Shown in pieces: positions 26,076 through 34,471 of a stretch of DNA of 64,000 nt. A model generated the notes under the pieces. That model was not told where the DNA came from. It saw only the letters and a list, made by a program, of their open reading frames with translations, and did not search any database. Numbering within the stretch: position 1 is the stretch's first letter; each line of letters begins with the position of its first letter. The DNA is taken from positions 62,001 to 126,000 of the forward strand of contig WGLL01000005.1 of assembly GCA_016125585.1 (NCBI GenBank). Reading direction: 5' to 3'. Origin of the DNA: Caulobacter sp. (GTDB lineage Bacteria; Pseudomonadota; Alphaproteobacteria; Caulobacterales; Caulobacteraceae). Position numbers and translations under genes: made by a program.

Positions 26076-27464
26076 ATGGATGGCGAACTTCGGGGCAACC
26101 CCTTTCTGCGCGGCAACTTCGCCCCGGTCCGCAGCGAGGACGATTTTGATCTGGTCGTGACGGGCGAACTGCCGGCCGCGATCGCCGGAACCCTGTTCCG
26201 CATCGGTCCAAATCCGCAGTTCGAGCCGGACGAGCGGTTCTATCACTGGTTCGGCGGCGACGGCATGATCCACGCCCTGACCATCGAGGGCGGCAAGGTT
26301 CACTACCGCAACCGCTATGTCCGCACCCCCCGCTGGCAGACAGAGCACGCCGCCGGGCGGCGGCTCTACGGGGCGATGGGCAATCCGATGACCACCGATC
26401 CGTCGGTGATGGGCACCGACAGCGGCGTGGCCAACACCAACATCATGATGCACGCCGGCCATCTGCTGGCGCTGGAAGAGGCCCATCAGCCCTTTGAGGT
26501 GGCGGTCGGCAGCCTCGACGCCATTGGCTATCGCGACTTCGGCGGCAAGGTCACCGCCCATCCCAAGGTCGATCCCCGCACCGGCGAGATGGTGTTCATC
26601 GCCTATGCCGACGACGAACTGCCGCTGTCAGCCAAGGTCAGCTGGGGCGTAGCCGACGCGGCGGGCAATCTGGTCCGGCGCGAGACCTTCGACGCGCCCT
26701 ACTGCTCGATGATCCATGATTTCGCCCTGACCGACCGGTTCCTGGTGATTCCCGTCCTGCCCCTGACCGGCGACCTGCCTCGGGCCATGAGCGGCAAGCC
26801 GGCCTTCGCCTGGGAGCCGGACAAGCCTGCGGCCCTGGCCATCATCGACCGGCAGAAGGGCGTCTCCAGCCTGCGCTGGGCGCCGGTCGAGGTCGGCTAC
26901 GTCTTCCACGTCACCAACGCCTGGGAAGAGGGCGAGACCCTGGTCGTCGACGTCATGCGCTATCCCCAGGCGCCCTTCTTCCCCCTGGCCGATGGGGCGC
27001 CGGGGCGGGAGAGCGGCGCGGTCAGCCTGCGCTGGCGGATCGACCTGTCCGGCGACACGCCGGTCGCCACTGAAACCACCCTGGACGATCTGGCCGGCGA
27101 GTTTCCCCGCATGGACGAGCGCTTCGCCCAGCGGCCCTACCGCCACGCCTGGTTCTCCGGTCAGCAGCGGCGGCCGGGCGACATTCGCGGCGACTGTCTG
27201 GCGCATCTCGATCTGCAGACCGGCCAGCGCCAGGAATGGACCGACGAGGGTCTGGGCGGAGTTGGCGAACCGATCTTCGTGCCGGCCGGGCCCGACGCCG
27301 CCGAGGGCGAGGGCTGGATCCTCACCCTGCTCTACCGGCCTCGCGAGGAGATCAGCGAGATGGCGGTGTTCAACGCCCTCGACATCGCCGCCGGTCCGAT
27401 CGCCGTGGCGACCGTTCCGCGGCGGATTCCGTTCGGCTTCCACGCCAACTTCGTCGCCGCCTGA
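26076..27464 (+). CDS. Carotenoid oxygenase family protein (lignostilbene dioxygenase-like)
   Basis: 462 aa seven-bladed beta-propeller iron enzyme. The four iron-binding histidines are recognisable in FGGKVTAHPKVD, YCSMIHDFALTD, the VGYVFHVTNAWEEG segment and the C-terminal FGFHANFVAA. GPNPQFEP and GGDGMIHAL are family motifs. It cleaves a C=C bond of a carotenoid, apocarotenoid or stilbene with O2. The location 113 bp before the aryl-polyene cluster raises the possibility of an aryl-polyenyl or stilbene-like substrate (speculative). Confidence 0.9.
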   Translation: MDGELRGNPFLRGNFAPVRSEDDFDLVVTGELPAAIAGTLFRIGPNPQFEPDERFYHWFGGDGMIHALTIEGGKVHYRNRYVRTPRWQTEHAAGRRLYGAMGNPMTTDPSVMGTDSGVANTNIMMHAGHLLALEEAHQPFEVAVGSLDAIGYRDFGGKVTAHPKVDPRTGEMVFIAYADDELPLSAKVSWGVADAAGNLVRRETFDAPYCSMIHDFALTDRFLVIPVLPLTGDLPRAMSGKPAFAWEPDKPAALAIIDRQKGVSSLRWAPVEVGYVFHVTNAWEEGETLVVDVMRYPQAPFFPLADGAPGRESGAVSLRWRIDLSGDTPVATETTLDDLAGEFPRMDERFAQRPYRHAWFSGQQRRPGDIRGDCLAHLDLQTGQRQEWTDEGLGGVGEPIFVPAGPDAAEGEGWILTLLYRPREEISEMAVFNALDIAAGPIAVATVPRRIPFGFHANFVAA

Positions 27465-27483
27465 CCGCACCCCTTTTCAAAGG

Positions 27484-27511
27484 TTGCTCCGTGCACCCGT
27501 GGGTCTAGGAT
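27484..27511 (+). promoter_or_regulatory. Putative promoter of the left aryl-polyene arm
   Basis: -35 TTGCTC (27484-27489), 16-bp spacer and -10 TAGGAT (27506-27511), about 66 bp before the first gene. It lies in the only sizeable gap between the carotenoid oxygenase gene and the cluster. The match is moderate. Confidence 0.4.
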
Positions 27512-27577
27512 AGGAAGGCTCGGCGCCAAGGGGGCAGGTCGGGCGGCCGGACGCGTTCGAGTACGGCGGAGTGCAGA

Positions 27578-28243
27578 GTGGGGCCGATGGGTATCGCCAA
27601 TCTGGCGGTGAGGGACTGGGCCGGCGTTGTCGTCAACGCCGCCGAGGAGGCGGAGTCCGTGCGAGGCAAGGCGGCGGCCAGCGCCGCAGTGCCCATGGGC
27701 CTTCGTCGCAGAATGCCCAAGTTTACCCTCGCGGCGGTTCGCTGCGCCATCGGCGTGGCCGGTCCGGGGTGCGAGCTGGTCTTCGCCTCGCGATTCGGCG
27801 ACATCACCACAGCGCTGGGGCTGTCCGAGGCCATCGTCGCCGCCGACCTGCTGTCGCCGGCCGCCTTTTCCGCCTGCGTGCACAACGCCGCCCCGGGGCT
27901 GGCGGCCCAGATCCTCGGCGAGAAGTCGAGCCATACGGCTGTCTCGGCCGGCGCCCGCAGCCTCGACGCCGGGCTGCTGGAGGCCTGGCTGCGGCTGGCC
28001 ACCGGCGAGGCCGACGAGGTCGTGGTTCTGTTCGCCGAGCAGCCGATGCCGGATATCTACGCCGAATTCGACCATGAGCCGGGGGTTCCCCTCGTGGCCC
28101 TGGCGCTGCGGTTGGGTCTCGACGGCGCGGGAGACGCCGCGGTCGTCGGCGGCGGTCGGGCCGGCGCCCTGGCGCTGATGGACCAGCTTGAGGCCGGAGC
28201 GACGCGGGTCGCCGTCTCGACGGACTGTCAGGCTGCGGCCTGA
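27578..28243 (+). CDS. Beta-ketoacyl synthase-like protein / chain-length factor (ApeC-like)
   Basis: 221 aa from GTG 27578 (ATG 27587 is an alternative). It corresponds to the short Ketoacyl-synt_2 type: only the N-terminal thiolase-like half is present (RRRMPKFTLAAVRCAIGV, FASRFGDITTALGLSEAI, SACVHNAAPGLAAQIL). In the position of the KS nucleophile there is HTAVSAGARSL with no Cys, so it is expected to be a non-condensing chain-length factor partner of the cluster's true ketosynthases. It is first in the left arm, overlapping the acyltransferase start (TGATG). Confidence 0.8.
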   Translation: MGPMGIANLAVRDWAGVVVNAAEEAESVRGKAAASAAVPMGLRRRMPKFTLAAVRCAIGVAGPGCELVFASRFGDITTALGLSEAIVAADLLSPAAFSACVHNAAPGLAAQILGEKSSHTAVSAGARSLDAGLLEAWLRLATGEADEVVVLFAEQPMPDIYAEFDHEPGVPLVALALRLGLDGAGDAAVVGGGRAGALALMDQLEAGATRVAVSTDCQAAA

Positions 28244-29022
28244 TGGGCGGGTTCCTGGGCGCCCTGGATCGCGGCTGGCGACTGATCGCCACCGGACTGT
28301 CCTTTATCCTGTTCGGGCTGGGCGGCCTGGCCATGGCTCTGGCCATTTTTCCCTTCCTGAATGTGGGCTTCCACGCCCGCGACCTTCGCCAGCGGATCGC
28401 CCAGCGGGTCGTGCAGCGCACCTGGCGCCTCTACATCCGCGTCATGAGGCTGCTCGGGGTTCTGACCTATGAGTGCAGCGGCGAGCCCCTGTTGAAGCGC
28501 GATCACGGGGTGATGGTCGTCGCCAACCACCCCTCGCTGCTCGACATCGTCTTTCTGATGGCCTTCATGCAGCGGACCAAATGTGTGGTGAAGGCCGGCG
28601 TCTGGAACAATCCCTTCATGGCCGGAGTGGTGCGCGCCGCCGGCTACATTCCCAACCTCGGCGACCCCGAGCGGCTGCTGGACGATTGCGCCGAGGCGCT
28701 GCGCGAGGGCAACAATGTGGTGATCTTCCCCGAGGGATCCCGCACCGTTCCGGGCCAGCCGCGCAAGATGCAGCGGGGATTCGCCTATGCCGCGCTCAAG
28801 GCCGGCGCCCCGGTGCGGCTGGCCACGATCACGGTTTCGCCGCCGACCTTGCTCAAGGGCGAGCCTTGGTATCGTATTCCCCCGCGCCGACCGCACTGGG
28901 ACATTCGCATCCACGAACGGATTGAAGTTTTCGACATGGCGGGGCAAGACCCGCTGCCTGTCGCCGCGCGTCATCTGGTCACGCGTGTCGATGAGATGAT
29001 GGAAGAGAAGCTGCACGCATGA
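28243..29022 (+). CDS. 1-acyl-glycerol-phosphate acyltransferase-like protein (ApeD-like)
   Basis: 259 aa, PlsC superfamily. The catalytic H-x4-D is ANHPSLLD (His96, Asp101), and the second acceptor motif is FPEGSRT. One N-terminal membrane helix (FILFGLGGLAMALAIFPFL) anchors it on the inner membrane. In aryl-polyene clusters this enzyme is thought to transfer the polyene acyl chain, or the fatty acid, to a glycerol or sugar lipid anchor. It overlaps the first ACP gene by 4 bp. Confidence 0.87.
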   Translation: MGGFLGALDRGWRLIATGLSFILFGLGGLAMALAIFPFLNVGFHARDLRQRIAQRVVQRTWRLYIRVMRLLGVLTYECSGEPLLKRDHGVMVVANHPSLLDIVFLMAFMQRTKCVVKAGVWNNPFMAGVVRAAGYIPNLGDPERLLDDCAEALREGNNVVIFPEGSRTVPGQPRKMQRGFAYAALKAGAPVRLATITVSPPTLLKGEPWYRIPPRRPHWDIRIHERIEVFDMAGQDPLPVAARHLVTRVDEMMEEKLHA

Positions 29023-29276
29023 CCGAGCTCGAAAACGAGATCAAGGCGATGATCATCGACGTCCTCAACCTCGAGGATGTCACGCCGGACGACATTGATC
29101 CGCAGGAGGATCTTTTCGGGGATTCCGGTCTGTCCCTGGATTCCATCGATGCTCTGGAGATTGGCGTCGGGGTCCAGAAGAAGTACGGCATCAAGATCAA
29201 CGCCGAGGACAAGAGCACACGGGCGCACTTCCAGTCCGTCCGCTCCCTTGCCGAATTCGTCGCCGCGCAACGCTGA
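29019..29276 (+). CDS. Acyl carrier protein 1 (ApeE-like)
   Basis: 85 aa, acidic four-helix carrier. The phosphopantetheine attachment motif is LSLDSIDALE, with Ser42 as the modified residue. VNLED-type helix 1 and the AEDKSTRAHFQSV helix 3 region are typical of the first aryl-polyene ACP, which differs from the second one here. It carries the growing polyene or the starter aryl group. It would be activated by the phosphopantetheinyl transferase at 47746-48267. Confidence 0.92.
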   Translation: MTELENEIKAMIIDVLNLEDVTPDDIDPQEDLFGDSGLSLDSIDALEIGVGVQKKYGIKINAEDKSTRAHFQSVRSLAEFVAAQR

Positions 29277-29287
29277 CGGGGGAAAAC

Positions 29288-29536
29288 ATGGACAGACAGG
29301 CCGTCTACAAGGAAATTTCCGACTTTCTGGTCGACACCTTCGAGGTGCCGGAATCGGAGCTGTCGCCCGACGCCGATCTGGTCGAGAATCTCGGGCTCGA
29401 CAGCATCGATGCGGTCGACCTGATGGTGAAGCTGCAGGAAATCACCGGCAAGAAGGTGACGCCCGAACAGTTCAAGTCGGTGCGCACCATCAATGACGTG
29501 CTCGACGTCGTGGACCAGCTCTCCGTCGATGGCTGA
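29288..29536 (+). CDS. Acyl carrier protein 2 (ApeF-like)
   Basis: 82 aa carrier protein with the canonical LGLDSIDAVDL motif (Ser39 as the attachment site) and the helix 3 motif TPEQFKSVRTINDVLD. Two distinct ACPs side by side are a hallmark of aryl-polyene clusters. It begins 11 bp after ACP1, with a good ribosome-binding site (GACGGGGGAA). Its 3' end overlaps the next gene by 8 bp. Confidence 0.92.
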   Translation: MDRQAVYKEISDFLVDTFEVPESELSPDADLVENLGLDSIDAVDLMVKLQEITGKKVTPEQFKSVRTINDVLDVVDQLSVDG

Positions 29537-30131
29537 TCCACCGCCGGCGGGTCAGCCGGCGCGGCGCAAGATCAATCCGTCGGCCATCGCCCTGGCGGTG
29601 ATCACCGTCCTCTACCCCTTCATCGCCCTGATCGCGGTTCGGACGGTTGGTCCCGCGATCGTGGTCGGGGCGCTTTGCGTCCTGCTGCTTGGGCGGACGC
29701 TGTTCGGCGTCGGCAGGGGCATTCCGCTTGGCGTGGCGCTGGCCCCTCTGGCCGTAGCCCTGCTGATGGGGCTGATGATGCTGTGGGACGCGCACCGCGC
29801 CGTGCGGTTCTATCCGGTGTTCATGAGCGGCGCGATGCTCGCCGCCTTCGCCGCCAGCCTGGTCAAGGGGCCCAGCATGATCGAACGGCTGGCGCGGATC
29901 GCCGAGCCGGACATGCCGCCGTCGGGTGTGGCCTATACCCGCAAGGTCACCATGGTCTGGTGTCTGTTCCTGGCCCTGAACGGCCTGGTCGCCCTGTGGA
30001 CCGCGCTCTACGCCAGCCTCGAGGTCTGGACCGCCTACAACGGCTTCATCTCCTATGTCCTGATGGGCGCGCTGCTGGGCGGCGAGTTCCTGGTGCGCCG
30101 CATCGTCAGGGGGCGGGAAGGCCAGGCATGA
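29529..30131 (+). CDS. Polytopic membrane protein of aryl-polyene clusters (COG4648-like)
   Basis: 200 aa from ATG 29529, overlapping ACP2 by 8 bp. About five to six hydrophobic segments are visible, for example AIALAVITVLYPFIALIAV and LGVALAPLAVALLMGLMML, with the conserved FYPVFMSGAMLAAFAASL block and VAYTRKVTMVWCLFLALNG. The family is regularly found between the ACPs and the AMP-ligase in such clusters, but no biochemical role is established. Positioning the synthesis complex at the inner membrane is a reasonable guess. Confidence 0.8.
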   Translation: MADPPPAGQPARRKINPSAIALAVITVLYPFIALIAVRTVGPAIVVGALCVLLLGRTLFGVGRGIPLGVALAPLAVALLMGLMMLWDAHRAVRFYPVFMSGAMLAAFAASLVKGPSMIERLARIAEPDMPPSGVAYTRKVTMVWCLFLALNGLVALWTALYASLEVWTAYNGFISYVLMGALLGGEFLVRRIVRGREGQA

Positions 30132-31768
30132 GTGGCTTCCTCTCCGCCCTGCTGACAGCACCGGCCGACCGCCAGGTGTTCACGGCCCCGGCGCCGGTCA
30201 CCGCCGGCCAGATCCGCGCCACGGCGGCCGCGCTTGCTCCGAGGCTGGCGGGCCAGGCGCCGCTGTTTGTTTACACCGCCTCGGCCGCGCTGTTCACGGC
30301 GGCGCTGCTGGCGGCGGCGATAGCCCGGCGGCCGCTGGCCCTGCCGGCCCATACCCAGGACGCCTACCTGGCCGAGGTCGGCGGCGCCGGCGCGGTGCTG
30401 CTGGATGATGCGACGCTGTCGTTGTCGGCGGAGTGCGACGCCCCCGCCGGCCGCCTCACCGGCGCGGCAGACGACATCGACCTGACCTTCTTCACCTCCG
30501 GCTCGACCGGCGCGCCCAAGCGGATCGAGCGGCGGCTTTCCCAGCTTGAGACCGAGAGTCGAGCCCTGGAGGCGACCTTTGGCGATCAAACCGGTCCGGT
30601 CCAGGCGACCGTGTCGCACCAGCATATCTATGGCCTGATCTACCGCATCGTCTGGCCGGTGATGACCGGCCGCCCCAGCGCCGACATGGCCGCCGAATAC
30701 TGGGAACAGCTGGACGGACGCCTCGGGCCGGACGTGACCCTGATCTCCAGTCCGGCCCACCTGACCCGGCTGCCGCCGGTCATGGACCTGTCGTCGCAGG
30801 CGCCGGGTCTGGTCTTTTCGTCCGGCCAGCTCCTGCCCACCCCGGCCGCCCTGGCCTGCGCGGCGGTGTTCGGCCGACCGGTCACCGAGGTGCTTGGCAG
30901 CACCGAAACCGGCGGCGTGGCCTGGCGTCGTCAGGCGCTGGGCGACGAGCCCTGGACGCCCTTTTCAGTGGTGCGCGTCGGCCAGGATGAGGCGGGCGGA
31001 CTGACCGTCGCCACCCCCTATCTCGACGGCGAGGATCCGTTCCCGATGGGCGACCGTGTCGAGCCCCTGGCGGACGGCCGCTTTCGCCTTCTGGGCCGGG
31101 CCGACCGGATGGAAAAGATCGACGGCAAGCGGGTCTCCCTGACCCGGGTCGAGGAGGCGCTGACAGCTCTGCCCCAGATCGCCGAGGCCGCCGCCCTGAC
31201 CCTGCCCGATCGCCAGGGGGCGCTGGCCGCCGTCGTTGAATTGACGGCCGAGGGCGTCGCGGCGCTGGAAGAGAAGGGCGCTTTTCGCTTCGGGCGCCTT
31301 CTTCGCGCCGCTCTGGCTGATAGACTGGAGCCCATCGAACGACCCAAGCACTGGCGCTTTGTGCCCCGCATGCCGGTCGACGCACAGGGAAAACGCCGCA
31401 TCAGCGATCTTCGCGCCAGGTTTGCCGATACGCCTCGCGTGCCGCCCTATGAGGTGGTGTCCCGCGAGGGCGACACCGCACGCATGAAGGTCTCCCTGCC
31501 GCCGGACCTGATCTACTTCCAGGGCCATTTTCCGGACGAGGCGATCCTGCCGGGAATCTCCCAAGTGCATATGGCGGTGCTGATCGGCGAGCAAACCCTG
31601 GGCTTCACCCCGGCCTCGTCCGAGCTGAACCGGGTCAAGTTCAAGGACATCGTCCGTCCCGGCGAGGTGCTCGACCTGACCCTGACCGCCGATCGCGATC
31701 GCGGCCGCCTCACCTTCCAGTGGCTGCGCGCCAACGGCAACGAGGCGTCCGCCGGGGTGATCGGCTAG
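30128..31768 (+). CDS. AMP-dependent acyl-ACP ligase fused to a FabZ-like dehydratase (ApeH-ApeI fusion)
   Basis: 546 aa with two domains. Residues about 1-425 are an ANL-superfamily adenylation domain: P-loop DLTFFTSGSTGAPKRI (about 118-133), VLGSTETGG and the GRADRMEKIDGKRVSL hinge. Residues about 434-546 form a hotdog dehydratase-like domain with LIYFQGHFPDEAILPG, the ApeI/FabZ motif containing the active-site His. The ligase would activate a cinnamate- or coumarate-type starter onto an ACP, and the dehydratase would remove water in each elongation cycle. In E. coli clusters these are separate genes. It is the last gene of the left arm. Confidence 0.88.
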   Translation: MSGFLSALLTAPADRQVFTAPAPVTAGQIRATAAALAPRLAGQAPLFVYTASAALFTAALLAAAIARRPLALPAHTQDAYLAEVGGAGAVLLDDATLSLSAECDAPAGRLTGAADDIDLTFFTSGSTGAPKRIERRLSQLETESRALEATFGDQTGPVQATVSHQHIYGLIYRIVWPVMTGRPSADMAAEYWEQLDGRLGPDVTLISSPAHLTRLPPVMDLSSQAPGLVFSSGQLLPTPAALACAAVFGRPVTEVLGSTETGGVAWRRQALGDEPWTPFSVVRVGQDEAGGLTVATPYLDGEDPFPMGDRVEPLADGRFRLLGRADRMEKIDGKRVSLTRVEEALTALPQIAEAAALTLPDRQGALAAVVELTAEGVAALEEKGAFRFGRLLRAALADRLEPIERPKHWRFVPRMPVDAQGKRRISDLRARFADTPRVPPYEVVSREGDTARMKVSLPPDLIYFQGHFPDEAILPGISQVHMAVLIGEQTLGFTPASSELNRVKFKDIVRPGEVLDLTLTADRDRGRLTFQWLRANGNEASAGVIG

Positions 31769-31790
31769 GGAGGAGTCCTCAGCGGTTGGT

Positions 31791-32984
31791 TCAGGTCAAC
31801 TCCTCGGAGGAATAGCCCAGGATCTCGCGGGCGATGATCAGGCGCTGGATCTGGCCGGTGCCTTCGTAAATGTCGCTGATGCGGCCATCCCGCATGAATT
31901 TCTCGACCAGATGGTCGTGGCTGACCGACATTCCGCCCAGCACCTCCATGGCGCCTTGCGTCACCGTTCGGCAGACGTCCCCGCCCTTGGCCTTGCAGAC
32001 CGAGCTTTCCAGATTGTTGGGTTTCCGCTTGTCGCTCAGCCAGGCGGCGTGCAGCACCGTCAGGGCGGCGGCCTCGGTATCGGCCTCCAGTTCGATCAGC
32101 TTCTGCTGCGTGGCGCTGCGCTGGGGGAAGCTCTGGCTCCAGTCGACGCTGACCCCCTGTTCGGCCAGGGCGTCGACGGCGAAGTTCAGGGCGCCGCGGG
32201 CCTTGGCCACCCCGCCGGAAGCCACCGCCGGACGGGTCATGTTGAAGGTCTTCATCACCCCGCGATAGCTGGCCGATCCGCCCCCCTTGGGCACGGTCTC
32301 GTCGCCGCCCAGCAGGGCGTCGCGCGGAATGCGGCAGTCGCGGAAGGCGTAGGCGGCGGTGTCGCTGGCCCGGATGCCCAGCTTCTTCTCCTGACGCACC
32401 AGCTCGAACCCGGGCGCGTCCTTGAGCACCAGGAAGGACTTGATGCCGGCCCGGCCCGCCGACTTGTCGATGGTCGCCCAGACGATGGCGCCGTCGGCCT
32501 TGACCCCGTCGGTGACGAAGATCTTGTCGCCGTTCAGCACCCATTCGTCACCGTCCAGCCGGGCGGTGGTCTGGATGGCCTTGGTGTCGGAGCCGACGCC
32601 GGGTTCGGTGATCGACATGGCCAGGAACAGATCGCCCCATTTGGCCTTCTGCTCGGGCGTGCCGGCCGATTGCAGCGCGGCGTTGCCGAGGCCGCTGGCC
32701 CTCGCCGAGGGCATCGCCAGGCCCAGACCCCGCACCACGCCGCTGGCCGAGCCCCGGGCGATGCTGACGGCCATCATGAAGGTCATCATCGGGGTGTCGT
32801 CGGGTTGGCGCTGGCCAAACATCGGAAACACCTCCTCGAACCCGCGCTCGCCCTCGAGCCGCGCCGGCGGCGTCTCGTGCTCATGGTCCTCGTAGTAGCG
32901 GGTGTGGGCGGTCGTCGAATTGCCGACCTCGACGACCTTGTCGAGGATCTGCTGGTCGATGTCGGAGAAGCGGAAGTCAGCCAT
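31791..32984 (-). CDS. Acyl-CoA dehydrogenase, catalytic-type subunit
   Basis: 397 aa from ATG 32984. Typical ACAD blocks are present: AMSITEPGVGSDTKAIQT (FAD contact), VLNGDKIFVTDG, and near the C-terminus SDIYEGTGQIQRLIIAREIL, in which the Glu of YEGT is the usual catalytic base. An N-terminal TRYYEDHEHETPP segment replaces the common start. It oxidises an acyl-CoA to the 2-enoyl-CoA with FAD. It lies 11 bp downstream of a second ACAD in the same operon, suggesting a two-subunit enzyme. Confidence 0.9.
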   Translation of the reverse strand: MADFRFSDIDQQILDKVVEVGNSTTAHTRYYEDHEHETPPARLEGERGFEEVFPMFGQRQPDDTPMMTFMMAVSIARGSASGVVRGLGLAMPSARASGLGNAALQSAGTPEQKAKWGDLFLAMSITEPGVGSDTKAIQTTARLDGDEWVLNGDKIFVTDGVKADGAIVWATIDKSAGRAGIKSFLVLKDAPGFELVRQEKKLGIRASDTAAYAFRDCRIPRDALLGGDETVPKGGGSASYRGVMKTFNMTRPAVASGGVAKARGALNFAVDALAEQGVSVDWSQSFPQRSATQQKLIELEADTEAAALTVLHAAWLSDKRKPNNLESSVCKAKGGDVCRTVTQGAMEVLGGMSVSHDHLVEKFMRDGRISDIYEGTGQIQRLIIAREILGYSSEELT

Positions 32985-32995
32985 GTCTGTCTCTC

Positions 32996-34108
32996 CTAGA
33001 CCGAGACCGGACCGTCGAGGACGGTCAGGGTGCGGGCGTTGCGCAGCCACATTTCCAGCGGCAGGTCGCGAATGAAGCCGTGGCCGCCGAAGATCTGCAG
33101 GGCGTCGTCGGCGATCTTGATCGATTTGCGGCGGACATAATCCTGGGCCAGCACACAGGCCTTGGCCGCGCCCGGGTCATTGTGCTCGAGCAGGCTGGCG
33201 GCCTTCCAGACCATCCAGCGCATGGCCTCGCATTCGATGTGCATGTCGGCCAGCATGAAGGCGATCGACTGCTTTTTGGCGATCGGCTCGCCGAACGCGA
33301 CCCGTTCCTTGGCGTAGGGAATGGCGTAGTCGGTGGCCTGGCGCGACAGGCCCACGGCCATGGCGCAGGCCCCGATCCGGGCCTGGTTGATCAGCCGTTG
33401 GGCATCGATGCCGGCGTCGCCGCCGAGCCGCGCAGAGCCGGGCAGATCAACCTCGCTCAGGGTCACTTTGGCCTGAGGCAGGGGCTTGAGGCCCATGCTG
33501 CCGCTTTCCGCCGCCACGGTCACGCCGGCCGTGTCGCGGGGCACGATGAAGGCCGAGACCGCCTCGAGTCCGGCCGCGCCGTCCTCGGCCGCCAGCACCA
33601 GGAAGTGCCCGGCCCGGTCGCCCAGGGGAACCATGCGCTTCTCGCCGTTCAGCACCCAGCCGTTGCCCTTGCGGGCGGCGGTGGTGCGCTGGGCCTCGGC
33701 GGCGAATCCGAACTGCCCCTCCTGCAGCGCCAGGCTGGCGGCCGCGGGCGTCTCGCCCGTGAAGCGGGGCAGATGCTCGGCCTTCTGCTCGTCGGTGCCA
33801 AAGTCGATCAGGGCGGAAACGAACTGGCCCGGGGCCATGATCGCCGCCCCCTGGCTGGCGCAACCGCCGCCGAGCGCCTCCAGCACCACGGCATTGGTCA
33901 GGCAGGAGCGCTCGCCCCCGCCGCCGCCGTATTCTTCCGGGATGGCGGCGGCGATCAGGCCGAAGTCCCAGCCCTGGCGGATGATGTCCCCGGGAACCTC
34001 TCCCGCCTCGTCGATGGCCCGCGCGCCCGGCGCCAGGACCTCGGCGGCGAAAGCCTGCAGGCTCTCGCGGATCATGGTCTGCTCGTCGTTGAGCTCAAAA
34101 TCGATCAT
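32996..34108 (-). CDS. Acyl-CoA dehydrogenase paralogue with altered catalytic region
   Basis: 370 aa from ATG 34108. N-terminal ELNDEQTMIRESLQAFAAE and the middle ERVAFGEPIAKKQSIAFMLA, then IFGGHGFIRDLP, are standard. The protein ends LTVLDGPVSV, where family members normally continue with a Glu-Gly-Thr motif and some 20 more residues. The catalytic Glu position is therefore Asp or absent and the C-terminus is short. Partnering with the adjacent active ACAD, as in heteromeric alpha2beta2 ACADs, would explain this (inference). Confidence 0.85.
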   Translation of the reverse strand: MIDFELNDEQTMIRESLQAFAAEVLAPGARAIDEAGEVPGDIIRQGWDFGLIAAAIPEEYGGGGGERSCLTNAVVLEALGGGCASQGAAIMAPGQFVSALIDFGTDEQKAEHLPRFTGETPAAASLALQEGQFGFAAEAQRTTAARKGNGWVLNGEKRMVPLGDRAGHFLVLAAEDGAAGLEAVSAFIVPRDTAGVTVAAESGSMGLKPLPQAKVTLSEVDLPGSARLGGDAGIDAQRLINQARIGACAMAVGLSRQATDYAIPYAKERVAFGEPIAKKQSIAFMLADMHIECEAMRWMVWKAASLLEHNDPGAAKACVLAQDYVRRKSIKIADDALQIFGGHGFIRDLPLEMWLRNARTLTVLDGPVSV

Positions 34109-34244
34109 GCGTCTCTCCCTGATCTCAGGGATGACAGACGACCCGAACGGAAGGCAAGGGCTGTGCCTGAGAAATGGACGTTCTTGACTGGTCGGGCCGG
34201 CCACACAATGTTAAATTAGAGACTACGGAAAGGGAGCACTTATT

Positions 34245-34469
34245 GTGGCAAAACCGGGCCAGCACGTTGTCCCTAACGGCGGCAAATGGAGCGTTCGGAA
34301 GGCTGGCGCGGCTCGCGCGTCCGGCACATTCGGAACCCAGCGGGAAGCCATCGAACGCGCTCGCGATATCGCCCAAAGTCAGAAGACCGAGTTGTTCATT
34401 CACGGCCGTGATGGCCGCATCCGCGAACGTAATTCTTACGGCGATGATCCGCTTCCGCCGAAAGGCTGA
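34245..34469 (+). CDS. DUF2188 domain-containing small protein
   Basis: 74 aa, GTG start after an AGGGAG ribosome-binding site. Sequence features PNGGKWSVRKAGAARA, then TQREAIERARDIAQSQKTEL and FIHGRDGRIRERNSYG match DUF2188, a small beta-alpha-beta domain found in many mobile and chromosomal contexts. It is 2 bp upstream of the 209-aa gene and clearly forms an operon with it. Base composition is lower in GC than the surrounding cluster. A promoter-like TTGACT lies at about 34183-34188. Confidence 0.8.
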   Translation: MAKPGQHVVPNGGKWSVRKAGAARASGTFGTQREAIERARDIAQSQKTELFIHGRDGRIRERNSYGDDPLPPKG

Positions 34470-34471
34470 CG

